Origin: Bacteroidota bacterium
GTDB lineage: Bacteria; Bacteroidota; Rhodothermia; Balneolales; HLUCCA01
NCBI GenBank assembly: GCA_020832235.1
Contig: JAFIEZ010000018.1
Coordinates: 248,001 to 312,000, forward strand
Reading direction: 5' to 3'
DNA length: 64,000 bases
The notes under the pieces are model-generated. The model saw only the letters and a list, made by a program, of their open reading frames with translations. It was not told the DNA's origin and made no database searches. The position numbers and the translations under genes are program-made. Below, in pieces: positions 43,281-53,486 of the stretch (position 1 is the first letter of the stretch; every line of letters begins with the position of its first letter).

Positions 43281-44294
43281 TCAGAAACTAAACTGAAACT
43301 GAGCCGATAATCCGGCTGCATTGTCGGCGTCTTTATTAAACTGAGCCAGCGCATTTACGGTAATCTTAATTACCGATGTTGGGAAGTGGCTCCAGCCTAG
43401 TGTCGCCAGGCCCGAACTTCTGTCGAGCACATCGTATTGAAGCTGGTCCCAACGGGCAAGTATCTGATTTTTACCATCTAACTTGTAACCAACAGTACCG
43501 TAGTAACCAAGAATAGTCTCTGTAACATTACCCAGCTGTGCGGCGTCAAAGGAGGTCTGCAGAATCTCGAATGCCCCGAATATAGTATCGCTGTCGTAAT
43601 CTGTAAAAAGGCCGAATAAAACCCGGTCACTGGTTGTTGTAAGACCTGAGTTGCCTACATTTACATCACGTGTCTGATTAATGAACCCGGAGAAGCCGAA
43701 TCTAAGTCGCGCATCGTCATGCGGTTGCAGCGTGTAGGTTAAGCGAGCTGTGTACATAAAACGGTCGTCGTTCTGACGCGTGAGACCGGTGCCATTGTAC
43801 ATGCCAAGTCGGTACGAAAAAGCTCCATGATCACCAAGAAGTGTAAGACCAATTTCTCTGGAATTCATCATCGCACCTACATGTCGTGCACGGTTGATAA
43901 AGTCGGTCTGATGAGGACCAGGATCTAGATCTAAACTTGTAAATGGTTTAAAAGCACCTGCAATAAGCTGCGTACTATTGTTTAACCGGTAACCTACCTG
44001 AGCATCCAATAAACTAATTTGCTGACGAACATCTACCTGAAAACGGTAGGTAAAATTACCGTCGAGCCTTCCTCGCAAGTCAACTCTTGTAGCGCCAAGA
44101 TCAAACCTGCGGCCACCATTAAACCCATCGTCATCAAGTGAAAAAACACCACGAGACTGCAATAAAACACCAAGCTGAAAAGCATCCGACTTCAACATTG
44201 ATCTCATTTGATCGTCGAGAGATTCACCTTGTTGCCCCATAAGCAGTAGTGAGTTGAATAATAAAACTACTGTTAGTAAACATACTCTGTTCAT
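43281..44294 (-). CDS. outer-membrane porin, phosphate-selective porin O/P type
   Basis: 337 residues from the ATG at 44294. This start is set by a clear Shine-Dalgarno GGAGGTG six bases upstream, unusual in this window; an ATG at 44306 lies in front of that site. Signal peptide 'VCLLTVVLLFNSLLLMGQQG'. The porin O/P pattern is 'LGATRVDLRGRLDGNFTYRF', 'LDAQVGYRLNNSTQLIAGAF', then alternating beta-strands to a terminal Phe ('AQFQFSF'). It forms a diffusion channel for an anion or other small solute. The final strand overlaps the fossil described at 43112-43270, suggesting that the gene arrived or expanded into that site. Confidence 0.85.
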   Translation of the reverse strand: MNRVCLLTVVLLFNSLLLMGQQGESLDDQMRSMLKSDAFQLGVLLQSRGVFSLDDDGFNGGRRFDLGATRVDLRGRLDGNFTYRFQVDVRQQISLLDAQVGYRLNNSTQLIAGAFKPFTSLDLDPGPHQTDFINRARHVGAMMNSREIGLTLLGDHGAFSYRLGMYNGTGLTRQNDDRFMYTARLTYTLQPHDDARLRFGFSGFINQTRDVNVGNSGLTTTSDRVLFGLFTDYDSDTIFGAFEILQTSFDAAQLGNVTETILGYYGTVGYKLDGKNQILARWDQLQYDVLDRSSGLATLGWSHFPTSVIKITVNALAQFNKDADNAAGLSAQFQFSF

Positions 44295-44477
44295 AGACAC
44301 CTCCACTAAATATTAATAAAAAAGCTTCCTCTTATAGCAAGGAAGCTCACAATCACCATTGTAGTTCACTTATCGACAAACTTCAAAAAAGGATAAGCCT
44401 TAACGAATTTAAAAAAGAGCATCCCAAGTTCGCGAAGAAAAGTCTGCAAGCTTAGAATCCGGACGGTAACAATGTAA

Positions 44478-44729
44478 TTATTTATTCAGAAAATAGTAAA
44501 CCTTACCGTTTGCAGAATCCTTACTGCTTTTTACTTTGACGTTATTTGCCCTGTTGTATGCATAAACAACGTTGCGCATTGCCGCAAATTCTTTTTCGTT
44601 TGAAAAGGTAGCTTCAATAGCTTGCCCCCCAGGCTTTAATTGGTCCAGCGCTTCCAGCAATGGTTTATATTTTGATGTCGTTTTTTTGGTAATCTTTACG
44701 TCACTTCGGGGTACGATTTTTATTTTCAT
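44478..44729 (-). CDS. small hypothetical protein
   Basis: 83 residues, basic (many Lys), no signal or membrane segment: 'MKIKIVPRSDVKITKKT', a helical middle, 'ALDQLKPGGQAIEATFSNEK', and 'FAAMRNVVYAYNRANNVKVK' ending 'GKVYYFLNK'. The composition and compact length suggest a real, cytoplasmic protein, perhaps nucleic-acid related, but no family is recognised. It stands 171 bp upstream of nothing co-directional except the porin gene's start side. Confidence 0.6.
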   Translation of the reverse strand: MKIKIVPRSDVKITKKTTSKYKPLLEALDQLKPGGQAIEATFSNEKEFAAMRNVVYAYNRANNVKVKSSKDSANGKVYYFLNK

Positions 44730-45094
44730 GTCTTAAATGTATGATTCGATTTTGATGAATTTGTATGACTCAACGTTTACAGCTTCCCGCTTTATATACA
44801 CAGTAAATATAACTAAATATTGGAAGTTATATTTAAAACCATTTTAAGATAATTGTATTTTTTTTGTGCAAGATATCGTGGAGTTCTGCTTTTGATAGCC
44901 CTCCTTTTGTGCCGTAATCGGTGATACAATTCGTTTGATTTAACATAGGCTACGGGAATACTGGCACAACTATATAATTAACCTTCCCTGAAATACAGAT
45001 TGCTCGATTATGGTTATCTTTAAGACGTAAGCTAACATGTGGCCTTTATCAGAACCCGTCGCAACAAACAATTTCAACATTCAGTACGTAACCT
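44730..45094. promoter_or_regulatory. divergent intergenic region before glnS
   Basis: 365 bp without a gene between the 83-residue protein (minus) and glnS (plus). The stretch is AT-rich in its first half, with ATAACT...AGTTAT as a short inverted repeat near 44810. No T-box, tRNA or other leader element was recognised. Promoters for both genes are expected here. Confidence 0.3.
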
Positions 45095-46804
45095 ATGTCT
45101 GGTACGAAAAAAACAGAGAACCCATCAGAAGAACGCGCACCCCGCAATTTTCTCGAAGAAATTATTGATAACGACCTTGCAGAAGGCCGTCATAAAACTA
45201 TCCTTACGCGATTTCCACCTGAGCCAAACGGATATTTGCATATAGGTCATGCAAAGTCTATCACCGTTAATTTCGGACTTGGGCAAAAGTATGGTGGGGC
45301 AACGAATTTACGCTTCGATGACACCAACCCAATAACAGAAGACACTGAGTATGTTGATAGCATCAAACAGGATGTGCAGTGGCTGGGTTATCAGTGGAAG
45401 GAAGAGCTCTATGCCAGCGATTACTTCGAAAACTTGTTCGAATTTGCGATTAAACTCATTCGTGACGGACTTGCTTACGTAGATGATTCTACCTCGGAAG
45501 AAATTGCCGCACTGAAAGGTACCCCAACCCGTCCCGGCAGTGATTCTCCATTCCGCACCCGTACCCCGGACGAAAACGAAGACCTGTTCCGTCGCATGAG
45601 AGCGGGTGAGTTTCCCGACGGTTCTCGTATCCTTCGGGCAAAAATCGATATGAGCTCACCCAATATGCTCATGCGCGACCCTGTAATTTATCGCATAAAA
45701 CATGCCCATCATCACCGTACCGGTGACCAGTGGTGTATTTATCCGACCTACGATTTTGCTCACGGACAAAGCGATGCCATTGAAAACATCACCCATTCCA
45801 TCTGTACGCTTGAATTCATGTCGCACCGGGAGCTGTACAACTGGTTCATCGAAAAACTGGAGTTATTCCCCTCCCGACAGTACGAATTCGCTCGCCTGAA
45901 TCTCTCGTATACCATCATGAGTAAACGAAAGCTGCTGCAACTGGTTAACGAGAAACATGTGGATGGCTGGGATGATCCGCGGATGCCAACTATTTCCGGA
46001 CTTCGCCGACGAGGTTATACGCCTAAATCTATACAGGAATTCTGCGCCCGTATCGGTGTTGCAAAACGCGATAATCTCATCGATGTGTCGCTGTTGGAGT
46101 TCTGTGCCCGCGAAGATCTCAATAAAATCGCCCTCCGCCGTATGGTGGTATTTGATCCGGTAAAGCTGGTGATCACAAACTGGCCGAAAGGCAAGGTTGA
46201 AATGCTCGAAAGTGAGAATAATCCGGAGGATGCAACCACCGGTGAACGTTCAATTGCCTTCAACGGAACCATCTATATAGAGCGGGATGATTTCATGGAA
46301 GACGCTCCGAAGAAATACTTCCGCCTGTCGCCGGGTGCCAGCGTTCGACTCAAAAGCGCCTACATTATTACCTGTGAGGATGTAGTGAAAGACGACTCCG
46401 GCACGGTCACCGAGATTCGTTGTGTGTACCATCCTGATTCACGGTCGGGCAGCGACACCTCCGGCATTAAGGCTAAGGGAACCCTGCACTGGGTGAGTAC
46501 AGAACATGCCATTGAGGTAGAAGTGCGCGATTACGATCGATTATTCCGAGTTGAAAATCCAGCCGAAGAAGAAGGTGATTTCCTGGACTACGTAAATCCG
46601 GATAGTTTGACCGTTTTTCCGAAAGCTTATGCCGAGCCGGCGCTGATTGATGATGCCAACGAAGCCGCGGCTTCTGGCAAAATACCGCACTACCAGTTCA
46701 TGCGAAAAGGCTATTACTATGCCGATACGTCATCCACATCGGACAAGCTTGTTTTTAACCAAACGGTTGGCCTTCGTGATACCTGGGCGAAAATGAATAA
46801 ATAA
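45095..46804 (+). CDS. glnS: glutaminyl-tRNA synthetase
   Basis: 569 residues, close to the E. coli enzyme in length. Class-I signature 'PPEPNGYLHIGHAKS' (HIGH) at about residue 42 and the KMSKS-type loop 'IMSKRKL' at about 275. GlnRS-specific blocks 'LRFDDTNP', 'GYQWKEELYASDYFENLFEF', 'YPTYDFAHGQSDAIENITHS' and the C-terminal anticodon-binding beta-barrels ('GTLHWVSTEHAIEVEVRDYD') are all present. It charges tRNA-Gln directly, so this organism does not depend on the amidotransferase route for Gln. Cytoplasmic, stands alone, and is followed by an intrinsic terminator. Confidence 0.98.
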   Translation: MSGTKKTENPSEERAPRNFLEEIIDNDLAEGRHKTILTRFPPEPNGYLHIGHAKSITVNFGLGQKYGGATNLRFDDTNPITEDTEYVDSIKQDVQWLGYQWKEELYASDYFENLFEFAIKLIRDGLAYVDDSTSEEIAALKGTPTRPGSDSPFRTRTPDENEDLFRRMRAGEFPDGSRILRAKIDMSSPNMLMRDPVIYRIKHAHHHRTGDQWCIYPTYDFAHGQSDAIENITHSICTLEFMSHRELYNWFIEKLELFPSRQYEFARLNLSYTIMSKRKLLQLVNEKHVDGWDDPRMPTISGLRRRGYTPKSIQEFCARIGVAKRDNLIDVSLLEFCAREDLNKIALRRMVVFDPVKLVITNWPKGKVEMLESENNPEDATTGERSIAFNGTIYIERDDFMEDAPKKYFRLSPGASVRLKSAYIITCEDVVKDDSGTVTEIRCVYHPDSRSGSDTSGIKAKGTLHWVSTEHAIEVEVRDYDRLFRVENPAEEEGDFLDYVNPDSLTVFPKAYAEPALIDDANEAAASGKIPHYQFMRKGYYYADTSSTSDKLVFNQTVGLRDTWAKMNK

Positions 46805-46869
46805 GTTGAATTGCCTGTAAACGTGTTTACCCGGTTGTTTTTTCCACACCGGTAAGCAATTGTTAGTAG

Positions 46870-46906
46870 AAGGACTGTAACCATAAGATTACAGTCCTTT
46901 TTTTTT
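46870..46906 (+). terminator. intrinsic terminator of glnS
   Basis: AAGGACTGTAA (46870-46880) pairs perfectly with TTACAGTCCTT (46889-46899) around an 8-base loop and runs into nine T (46898-46906). It lies 66 bases after the glnS stop. Confidence 0.93.
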
Positions 46907-47097
46907 GGACATCTCCTAAAACACTTTAACAGATTAGCTATTTCACAAAGACAAATGTCGCTTTTTTGAAATTATATACGCTAAAATGTGTAGGCTTGAA
47001 ACAACCTACCAACATGAAATAGTCGCTATTAGCGTCAGGTTTTATCGGTTTACGTGACAACTTGTACTCATAAATTGAAACAAAATCGGTTCCAATC

Positions 47098-50000
47098 ATG
47101 AATTTGATACTTCGAAACAGCTATATATTGGTCGTCGCTCTTTTGTTAACCTCCGTAACCACAACAACTGCGCACAGCCAGCAAGACGGAGCTGCAAGTA
47201 TAACAGAGGGCATTTTTGGCATGGGCTCCGACGACACCATAAACGCCATTGTTGAAGACGAAAATGGTAACCTCTACTTTGGCGGCACATTCACAGAGAT
47301 GGGCGGGGTATCCGGTCGCATTGTGAAATACGATGGAGAAAACTGGCACAGCCTTGGTTTCCCTCACGCCAACACTTCACCGACGGTACGAACACTTGCT
47401 ATACGTGGCGACTACTTATATGCTGGTGGTTTTTTTAGCACTATTACGCACAACGGCGAGCGCATATCGGCACGAAATTTGGCCAGATATCACATACCAA
47501 CCGGCACCTGGTCAGAAGCCGGTGGTGGTGTGAACGGGTTTGTAAGAACCATACAGATTATTGATGGATCTATGTATGTTGGAGGGGGTTTCACACTGGC
47601 TTACAATGAGCCTGAAAATATATCATTAAACCGAATTGGAATACTGGGCAGCAGCGGCAACTGGACTCCTTTGGTAACCGGGAGTGACGACTACCAATTT
47701 ACAGGCTTTCCGAATGGGGGAGTCACTACGATTTATAAAGACCCTGAGAGCGGATTAATTTACATAGGTGGGTCATTTTCAGTTGTGCGTATTTTCGATC
47801 CTTCTCACACACAAACAGATGGTTACCGTACAGCATTCTCCGGTGGCATTGTGAGTTGGAACGGCTCCCGATTCAGCCTCTTAGGCGGGGGGCTGCACGT
47901 ACAAACAGCAACTACGATATCATCTGGAACCGTAACCAATATCAACCGTGATCCGCACGGCAGTGGACTACTGGTAACGGGGTCATTCGGTATGGCTTAT
48001 CAGTCGGAACGTACAGAAACCGCGCTGTCTACGCACGACCCAGAAACAGATCCTCAGGTAGCTGGGGTTGCCATATGGAACGGCAATAAATGGGAAAGTA
48101 CCATGTCTACGAGCTTTAATCGCTCGGCCGGGGGTACAACTACCACTGGTACGCACTTCACTGAAGACCGAATCTATGTTTTTGGAGCCTTTAACGGATT
48201 TATCAGGCCACATGCCAACGACAATGGCACCAATATACGTGCTGCCGGCATTATCGTTTGGGACCGTACTGAACAAAAATATCTCGAAACCAACAATGAA
48301 AGTGCCATCGGATACACCATAGACAGCAGCATTGGCAGTGCATCCGGATCGGTTTCGGATATGCTAAAACGAGGTGACGACCTTTACCTTGTTGGCAGCT
48401 TCGCAAGATATCAGCTTTCATCAGGAGGACAAATTATCACGAATAATTTCATGCGGTATGATGGAGAAACGTTCTGGCAGGTTGGCCTGGGAATTGACAG
48501 AGGATTCATCGAAACCATGACTAAACTCAGCGATGGCAGCTACTTTATAGGTGGAAACTTCCGCAGTATTCACAATCACGATAATGAGAATCACCGAACG
48601 CCCTTAATTGCACATTTCAACCCGGAAACTCGAAGATTGAGTCCTCTGGGAAGAGGGTTATGGGGTGGAGGAACCAATACGCGTGTTCTTGATATGGTTA
48701 TTGACCCTGCTACCGACGATTTATACGTGGCAGGACTCTTCGCCGAAGGTATTAACTTTGACGGTACCAGAGTAGGTTCCCAGGGGCTAATTCGTTGGAG
48801 CGGTAACGAGTGGCATGAGGTTACAAGCCTTGTTGGTGGTGGTTCGCGATACATATCGAAAGTCAAGACCTTGAAAATTGTTGACGACTATCTTTATTTT
48901 GGAGGCTTCTTCAGCACCATTCCCGACCGTAACGCCAATCAACTCTCCATTGGTCGTATGCACCTGCAGACCAGTGAATTTGTACCGATTCCAATACCCG
49001 AAAAGCTCAGCATGACAGACCGTTTAGTGAGCGATTTTGCCGTTCTGGGTGATTATTTGTACGTGCTAATGGAGTCTCATAATCAGGCCTCAACCAAAAA
49101 TGGCTCCGTTTTCCGCATTCATCGCGAGACGGACGAGATTGAGGTATATAATGTTCGCTTCCTGGGGATGCGCTCACACGAACGCATTCAGCCCTGGGGC
49201 GAGTTATTAATAGTGAGCGGCCGTTTCAGCAGTTATGAAATACTGAACGAAGATGGTACTGCAGAACCTCCGGTGGCTACAGGAACTAACAGCTTCATCA
49301 TGCACCCGGAAACTGGTGAAGTTTGGACTTTCGGTGAGTGGTTTGATTTCCAGGGCATTGCAGGTCGAGGCGCTGCTTACGATGCATTGGCCCATGGCAA
49401 CGCATTTTACGTGGCATCCGGAGGCAATGCGAATGGCATCGCCTTACAAAAACTAGATTTGGGAACACGGCAATGGTCATCCCCCGCTCCTGACCTTGGC
49501 AATTCAGTATTTGCACGCTCAGCATCAAGCAGTATACGGCATCTGAAAGTTGATGGGGACTCTTTATGGCTAACCGGAACATTCACCGTACCCGGAAATG
49601 GTCTGGCCCGGACAAAATTGAATGAAGGCACACCGGGGCCCTATACCTTGTTCAATACCCCAAAAGATGAATTCAGCCTTACCACCGGTGATATCGATAC
49701 CTTACAGATGTCTCTCGGAAACATCGGTTCACAAGCGTTGGTCTGGAATATAGCCATCAATGGAGACAATATTCCTGCCGGATTAATACAATCATCTACA
49801 AACGGCGGTACAATTGCGTCTAGAAGTGCCGATTCATTTTACATCATGATTGATGCGTCGGATGCTGCCACAAACTTTATCGAAGCAGAAATAGTACTCA
49901 CTTCCAATGACCCGGGATTTGAAGAAAACATTCTACCGTTACGGATATTCATCAACAGACTCCGTGAAGTAGACCAGCCAACTCCGGCAAGCGGTACTAT

Positions 50001-51750
50001 GGATGTTGCTGTAAATGACGTACTGAGTTGGAATGGCGATATAATTGCAGACTCTGTAATCGTATTTCTAGATTCTAATCCTGATTCATTACAAAAGAAC
50101 ATTGCATACGCAGGTCCTTTTACAGACAGCCTATCTCTTCATGGTCTTGTTCAGTACTACACCGATTACTACTGGCAGGTGAAGCAATTCAATGCTGCAT
50201 CAACCACGGAGAGTGCCGTATGGACTTTCCGTACCGAGCTAGACCCTGAAGAGCGGCGATGGACGTTACTGCCAACTGATTTTACATCAAACGTAAATGA
50301 TATTCATGCCATGGGCATCGATACGCTATTTGCATTCGGTTCTAATGTCTATTATAGATCAACAGACGGGGGCGAAACTTGGGAAACGCTGAGCGACGCC
50401 ATCCTTAGTGGATTTCGGTTCGGGATGTATGCCTCAGGCAGCTCGATCTGGCTTGGCAGGTCGAGGGGAGAGCTGGTGTATACGCTGGATGCCGGAGATA
50501 CCTGGAACCAGACAGCAACAGGTATTTCTACAAGTATGTATTCTGTTCACTTTCTGGATGAAAACAACGGCTTTATCGGCGGCGATAATGGGTCTCTACA
50601 ACGAACGGCCGATGCCGGTGCAACATGGACGGTAGTACCAATCAACAACTCCTGGCGAATAAACAGCATTCAATTTGCCGACTCGTTACATGGTTACCTT
50701 GTTGGGCGTGGTGGCTTAGCTATGAAAACTATCGATGGGGGCTCAACCTGGTCTGACATGCAACACGGAGTAACTGCTGAGTTATCTTCTCTGGAAGTAC
50801 TCTCGAACAACCGAATCTTCATTGGTTCCGCAAACGGTACTATTCTGGAGTCGTCTGATGGCGGCGAGACTTGGGAAACCCGGTTTTCACCGCCAGCCTT
50901 CGGTTTCAATATACGGTCTATTCGCTTTGAGGATGAGTTAACAGGAATTGCGGTTGGCTCTGCCGGGTTTGGCACTGCCTTGACACTCGTTACATTTGAC
51001 GGTGGTCTGAGCTGGGTACGCCGACCGGTTCCGGATGGAATTGCATCTTTAAATGGACTTTCATTTTACACTAATACCGGCTTCTGGGCTGCTGGTAGTT
51101 CTGGATCTGTGCTTCGATATCTGTTACCAGAAGCTCCTGAACCAGAACCCGAGCCAGAGCCTGCAATTCCTGACGCTATTGTATTAACAGTACCAGCGAA
51201 TGCAGAAACTGACGTGTCAGTGCAGCCTGAATTCAAATGGCAAGCCGATAATCTTGCTGCAACCTACCATCTGCAGGTAGCTGAAGATGAAATTTTCTCA
51301 GAAATAGTTATTAACCGTTCAGGTCTCAATAATCTAAGTTTCACGCCGGATAACGAGTTACAGAATAATACCACCTACTTTTGGCGTGTTAGAGGTAGCA
51401 GCGCAGATGGCACCGGCAACTGGAGCGAGGTATGGGCATTCACTACACGCACCGGTGTTAGTTTAGATACCCAAAGCGACTTACCTGCCGTGGTAACCCT
51501 CCATCAGAATTACCCGAACCCGTTTAATCCAACTACAACCATCCGATTTGGATTACCGGAAACAGCGGAGGTACGACTGGAGGTGTTCAATATACTGGGG
51601 CAGCGGGTGGCAGTGTTAGCCGAAGACGTCCGTTCTGCCGGTTGGCATACGGTACAATTTAATGGTACTGCATTGTCTAGCGGCACGTATATCTATCGCC
51701 TGACAACCGGAAACACCGTTTATAACCGAACATTGATGTTGATCAAATAA
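47098..51750 (+). CDS. giant secreted multi-domain protein: propeller, Ycf48-like repeats, T9SS tail
   Basis: 1550 residues. The signal peptide ends 'TTTTAHSQQ'. Residues about 35-850 are repeated propeller-type motifs ('DENGNLYFGGTFTEMGG', 'IRGDYLYAGGFFST', 'LSDGSYFIGGNFRSI', 'DDLYVAGLFAEG'). About 860-960 is a beta-sandwich of the 'abnormal spindle/choice-of-anchor' kind; about 960-1040 is Fn3-like. About 1050-1330 are Ycf48/BNR-type blades ('STDGGETWETLSDA', 'TIDGGSTWSDMQHG', 'SSDGGETWETRFSP'). A 'PEPEPEPEP' linker and another Ig/Fn3-like domain precede the sorting domain ('NYPNPFNPTTTIRFGL' to 'LMLIK'). Surface or released protein of unknown binding role. No enzyme motif was seen. Nothing co-transcribed is evident. 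Confidence 0.9.
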   Translation: MNLILRNSYILVVALLLTSVTTTTAHSQQDGAASITEGIFGMGSDDTINAIVEDENGNLYFGGTFTEMGGVSGRIVKYDGENWHSLGFPHANTSPTVRTLAIRGDYLYAGGFFSTITHNGERISARNLARYHIPTGTWSEAGGGVNGFVRTIQIIDGSMYVGGGFTLAYNEPENISLNRIGILGSSGNWTPLVTGSDDYQFTGFPNGGVTTIYKDPESGLIYIGGSFSVVRIFDPSHTQTDGYRTAFSGGIVSWNGSRFSLLGGGLHVQTATTISSGTVTNINRDPHGSGLLVTGSFGMAYQSERTETALSTHDPETDPQVAGVAIWNGNKWESTMSTSFNRSAGGTTTTGTHFTEDRIYVFGAFNGFIRPHANDNGTNIRAAGIIVWDRTEQKYLETNNESAIGYTIDSSIGSASGSVSDMLKRGDDLYLVGSFARYQLSSGGQIITNNFMRYDGETFWQVGLGIDRGFIETMTKLSDGSYFIGGNFRSIHNHDNENHRTPLIAHFNPETRRLSPLGRGLWGGGTNTRVLDMVIDPATDDLYVAGLFAEGINFDGTRVGSQGLIRWSGNEWHEVTSLVGGGSRYISKVKTLKIVDDYLYFGGFFSTIPDRNANQLSIGRMHLQTSEFVPIPIPEKLSMTDRLVSDFAVLGDYLYVLMESHNQASTKNGSVFRIHRETDEIEVYNVRFLGMRSHERIQPWGELLIVSGRFSSYEILNEDGTAEPPVATGTNSFIMHPETGEVWTFGEWFDFQGIAGRGAAYDALAHGNAFYVASGGNANGIALQKLDLGTRQWSSPAPDLGNSVFARSASSSIRHLKVDGDSLWLTGTFTVPGNGLARTKLNEGTPGPYTLFNTPKDEFSLTTGDIDTLQMSLGNIGSQALVWNIAINGDNIPAGLIQSSTNGGTIASRSADSFYIMIDASDAATNFIEAEIVLTSNDPGFEENILPLRIFINRLREVDQPTPASGTMDVAVNDVLSWNGDIIADSVIVFLDSNPDSLQKNIAYAGPFTDSLSLHGLVQYYTDYYWQVKQFNAASTTESAVWTFRTELDPEERRWTLLPTDFTSNVNDIHAMGIDTLFAFGSNVYYRSTDGGETWETLSDAILSGFRFGMYASGSSIWLGRSRGELVYTLDAGDTWNQTATGISTSMYSVHFLDENNGFIGGDNGSLQRTADAGATWTVVPINNSWRINSIQFADSLHGYLVGRGGLAMKTIDGGSTWSDMQHGVTAELSSLEVLSNNRIFIGSANGTILESSDGGETWETRFSPPAFGFNIRSIRFEDELTGIAVGSAGFGTALTLVTFDGGLSWVRRPVPDGIASLNGLSFYTNTGFWAAGSSGSVLRYLLPEAPEPEPEPEPAIPDAIVLTVPANAETDVSVQPEFKWQADNLAATYHLQVAEDEIFSEIVINRSGLNNLSFTPDNELQNNTTYFWRVRGSSADGTGNWSEVWAFTTRTGVSLDTQSDLPAVVTLHQNYPNPFNPTTTIRFGLPETAEVRLEVFNILGQRVAVLAEDVRSAGWHTVQFNGTALSSGTYIYRLTTGNTVYNRTLMLIK

Positions 51751-51894
51751 CCTTCCATAGCTCCCTGATGCTCCGTATTTAAAAGTTCCAAAAAAAGATG
51801 ACAACTGTATCTCCTCCAATTAGGGGGAGAGAGCGACTTGTGTGTATAGCAGTTATAGTACAATAACGGAGTATCAGAGGTATAAAATGGAAAA

Positions 51895-52065
51895 ATGGGG
51901 AGGCAGCGTATGAATACGAACATAGACCAGCGCCTCAGACCTAACGGTAATCCACAACGCCTGATCATTTCAGAAGAGGAAAACAAAGCAGTCATAGCTT
52001 TCTTGAAAACACTGGCCGGAGAAAAACTATATACCGCCGAAATATGGTCAAATCCGTTTCCCTAA
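51895..52065 (+). pseudogene. C-terminal fossil of a cytochrome-c-peroxidase-type gene
   Basis: A short frame reads 'NIDQRLRPNGNPQRLIISEE', then 'AVIAFLKTLAGEKLYT' and 'AEIWSNPFP' before the stop. This is the characteristic end of di-haem cytochrome c peroxidase/MauG-like proteins (...LDxRL.P.GNPQRL.LT..E...LVAFLKTLTG..Y....WSNPF). No haem-binding CxxCH or the preceding ~300 residues are found between it and the T9SS gene stop at 51750; the frame has a TAA at 51883-51885. The rest of the gene was therefore deleted. Apparent ATG codons at 51895 and 51910 are probably chance. Confidence 0.85.
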
Positions 52066-52174
52066 CTAAGGTAAAACTAGTAAGTTATTGATTATATTAT
52101 ACAAAATTGGAATTCCTTGATTGTGTTGCATAGTTTGATGTGCAGTTAACAATAACTACCTAAGGTCATCAACT

Positions 52175-53419
52175 ATGTTTCGAGTACTTATACTGACTAT
52201 ACTTATGTCAGTTCTTATACCATTATTTAATTTTTCAAATTCCAATGCCACTGTTTCGGCATTCGTCCAAGGCAACGATTCGTCTGAAGGGCCGCAGCTC
52301 CACGTAGGTGGAGCACTTCGATATAACTTTTTTTACCGTGATTTCGGAGGCGGGTTCGACGAAAATGATGTCATATTCACCCTGGATATGTGGCGAATTA
52401 ATGCCACGGTAGACTGGCCTGGCAACATTGGATTAAATTTCGAGTATCGCTTTTATCCCACCTTCAATACGCATTTCATCAAGCAGGGCTGGCTTGAATA
52501 TACCCACAATGAAAAGCATAATTTCCAGCTAGGTGTAACACAAGTACCATTCGGTAATGTACAATACAACTCGCACAACTGGTGGTTTCAGCTCCCCTAC
52601 TACCTCGGACTTGAAGACGACCATGATATGGGTCTGAAATATACCTACAGCGGTGATAGTTACACCCTGAGTGCCGCCTGGTTTATGATGCCGGAGGCAG
52701 CCGGCCCTGCTTATGGAGCTGCTTCTTTTGGCATAGGCGGCAGCGGAAGATATTCCTACGATATCATCCCGGTTACTGGCAACAACCCATGGGATTATGT
52801 GCTTGGTGCAGGCCAGACCCCTCAATCCAATCAGGAGCGCAATCAGTTTAACCTTCAGGGTATATACCACTGGTCTCACAACGACAGAGCTCAATCAAAT
52901 ATCGGCATTTCGCTGCAGTACCACTCTATTTACAACCAGGTACAGCAATCTACCCTATGGTCGCCCGCTTTTGCAGTTCACCTTGATGGTGACTACGGGA
53001 ACTTCAATGTAAAGGCGCAGTATCTGTACTATAATTATGATGCCGTTGACGACGCCGGAAGCCCGCTAGATGCTGTATTTATGGCAGCATATGGAGATCC
53101 TTATGCTGTTTCCGCCGAAGGACAAATTCTGACGCTGGGTATTGCGTACAGCCATGATGTAAATTGGGGACCCATCAGCAATATTCAGTTTTACGATAAC
53201 TTCAGTTACATGACCAAATCGCCGGCAGGTCATAATGAAACCCTCCAACATGTAATTGGGATGCTCGTTTCAGCTGGAAACGTGTATACCTATTTCGATA
53301 TAGCCTCTGGTACAAATCACCCATGGCTAACATCAAATTTCGGGGAGGGACTCGCCGCGGGAGTGAGTGACCCACGCATCAATACGCGTTTCAATATTAA
53401 TATTGGTTACTATTTCTGA
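52175..53419 (+). CDS. outer-membrane porin
   Basis: 414 residues. Signal peptide ('LILTILMSVLIPLFNFSNSN'). The rest is amphipathic beta-strand rich in aromatic residues ('HVGGALRYNFFYRDFGGG', 'GNIGLNFEYRFYPTFNTHFI', 'HNFQLGVTQVPFGNVQYNSH', 'ADYRF'-like strand ends), closing with 'RFNINIGYYF' and a terminal Phe. It resembles porin O/P-like or sugar/anion porins; specificity is unknown. It lies 67 bp upstream of a BCCT transporter and then a Usp gene, all on one strand, so it probably lets a betaine-type osmolyte cross the outer membrane for that carrier. Confidence 0.82.
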   Translation: MFRVLILTILMSVLIPLFNFSNSNATVSAFVQGNDSSEGPQLHVGGALRYNFFYRDFGGGFDENDVIFTLDMWRINATVDWPGNIGLNFEYRFYPTFNTHFIKQGWLEYTHNEKHNFQLGVTQVPFGNVQYNSHNWWFQLPYYLGLEDDHDMGLKYTYSGDSYTLSAAWFMMPEAAGPAYGAASFGIGGSGRYSYDIIPVTGNNPWDYVLGAGQTPQSNQERNQFNLQGIYHWSHNDRAQSNIGISLQYHSIYNQVQQSTLWSPAFAVHLDGDYGNFNVKAQYLYYNYDAVDDAGSPLDAVFMAAYGDPYAVSAEGQILTLGIAYSHDVNWGPISNIQFYDNFSYMTKSPAGHNETLQHVIGMLVSAGNVYTYFDIASGTNHPWLTSNFGEGLAAGVSDPRINTRFNINIGYYF

Positions 53420-53486
53420 TAGCTGGCATGCTATCGACGATTGCACCGTCACTGTAAATTTTCACCCACAGGAACAAACTTAAATC

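Noticed and set aside
46817-46830. Short palindrome GTAAACGTGTTTAC after glnS
   Set aside because: Six-base arms in an AT-rich spacer are expected by chance; the real terminator is at 46870.
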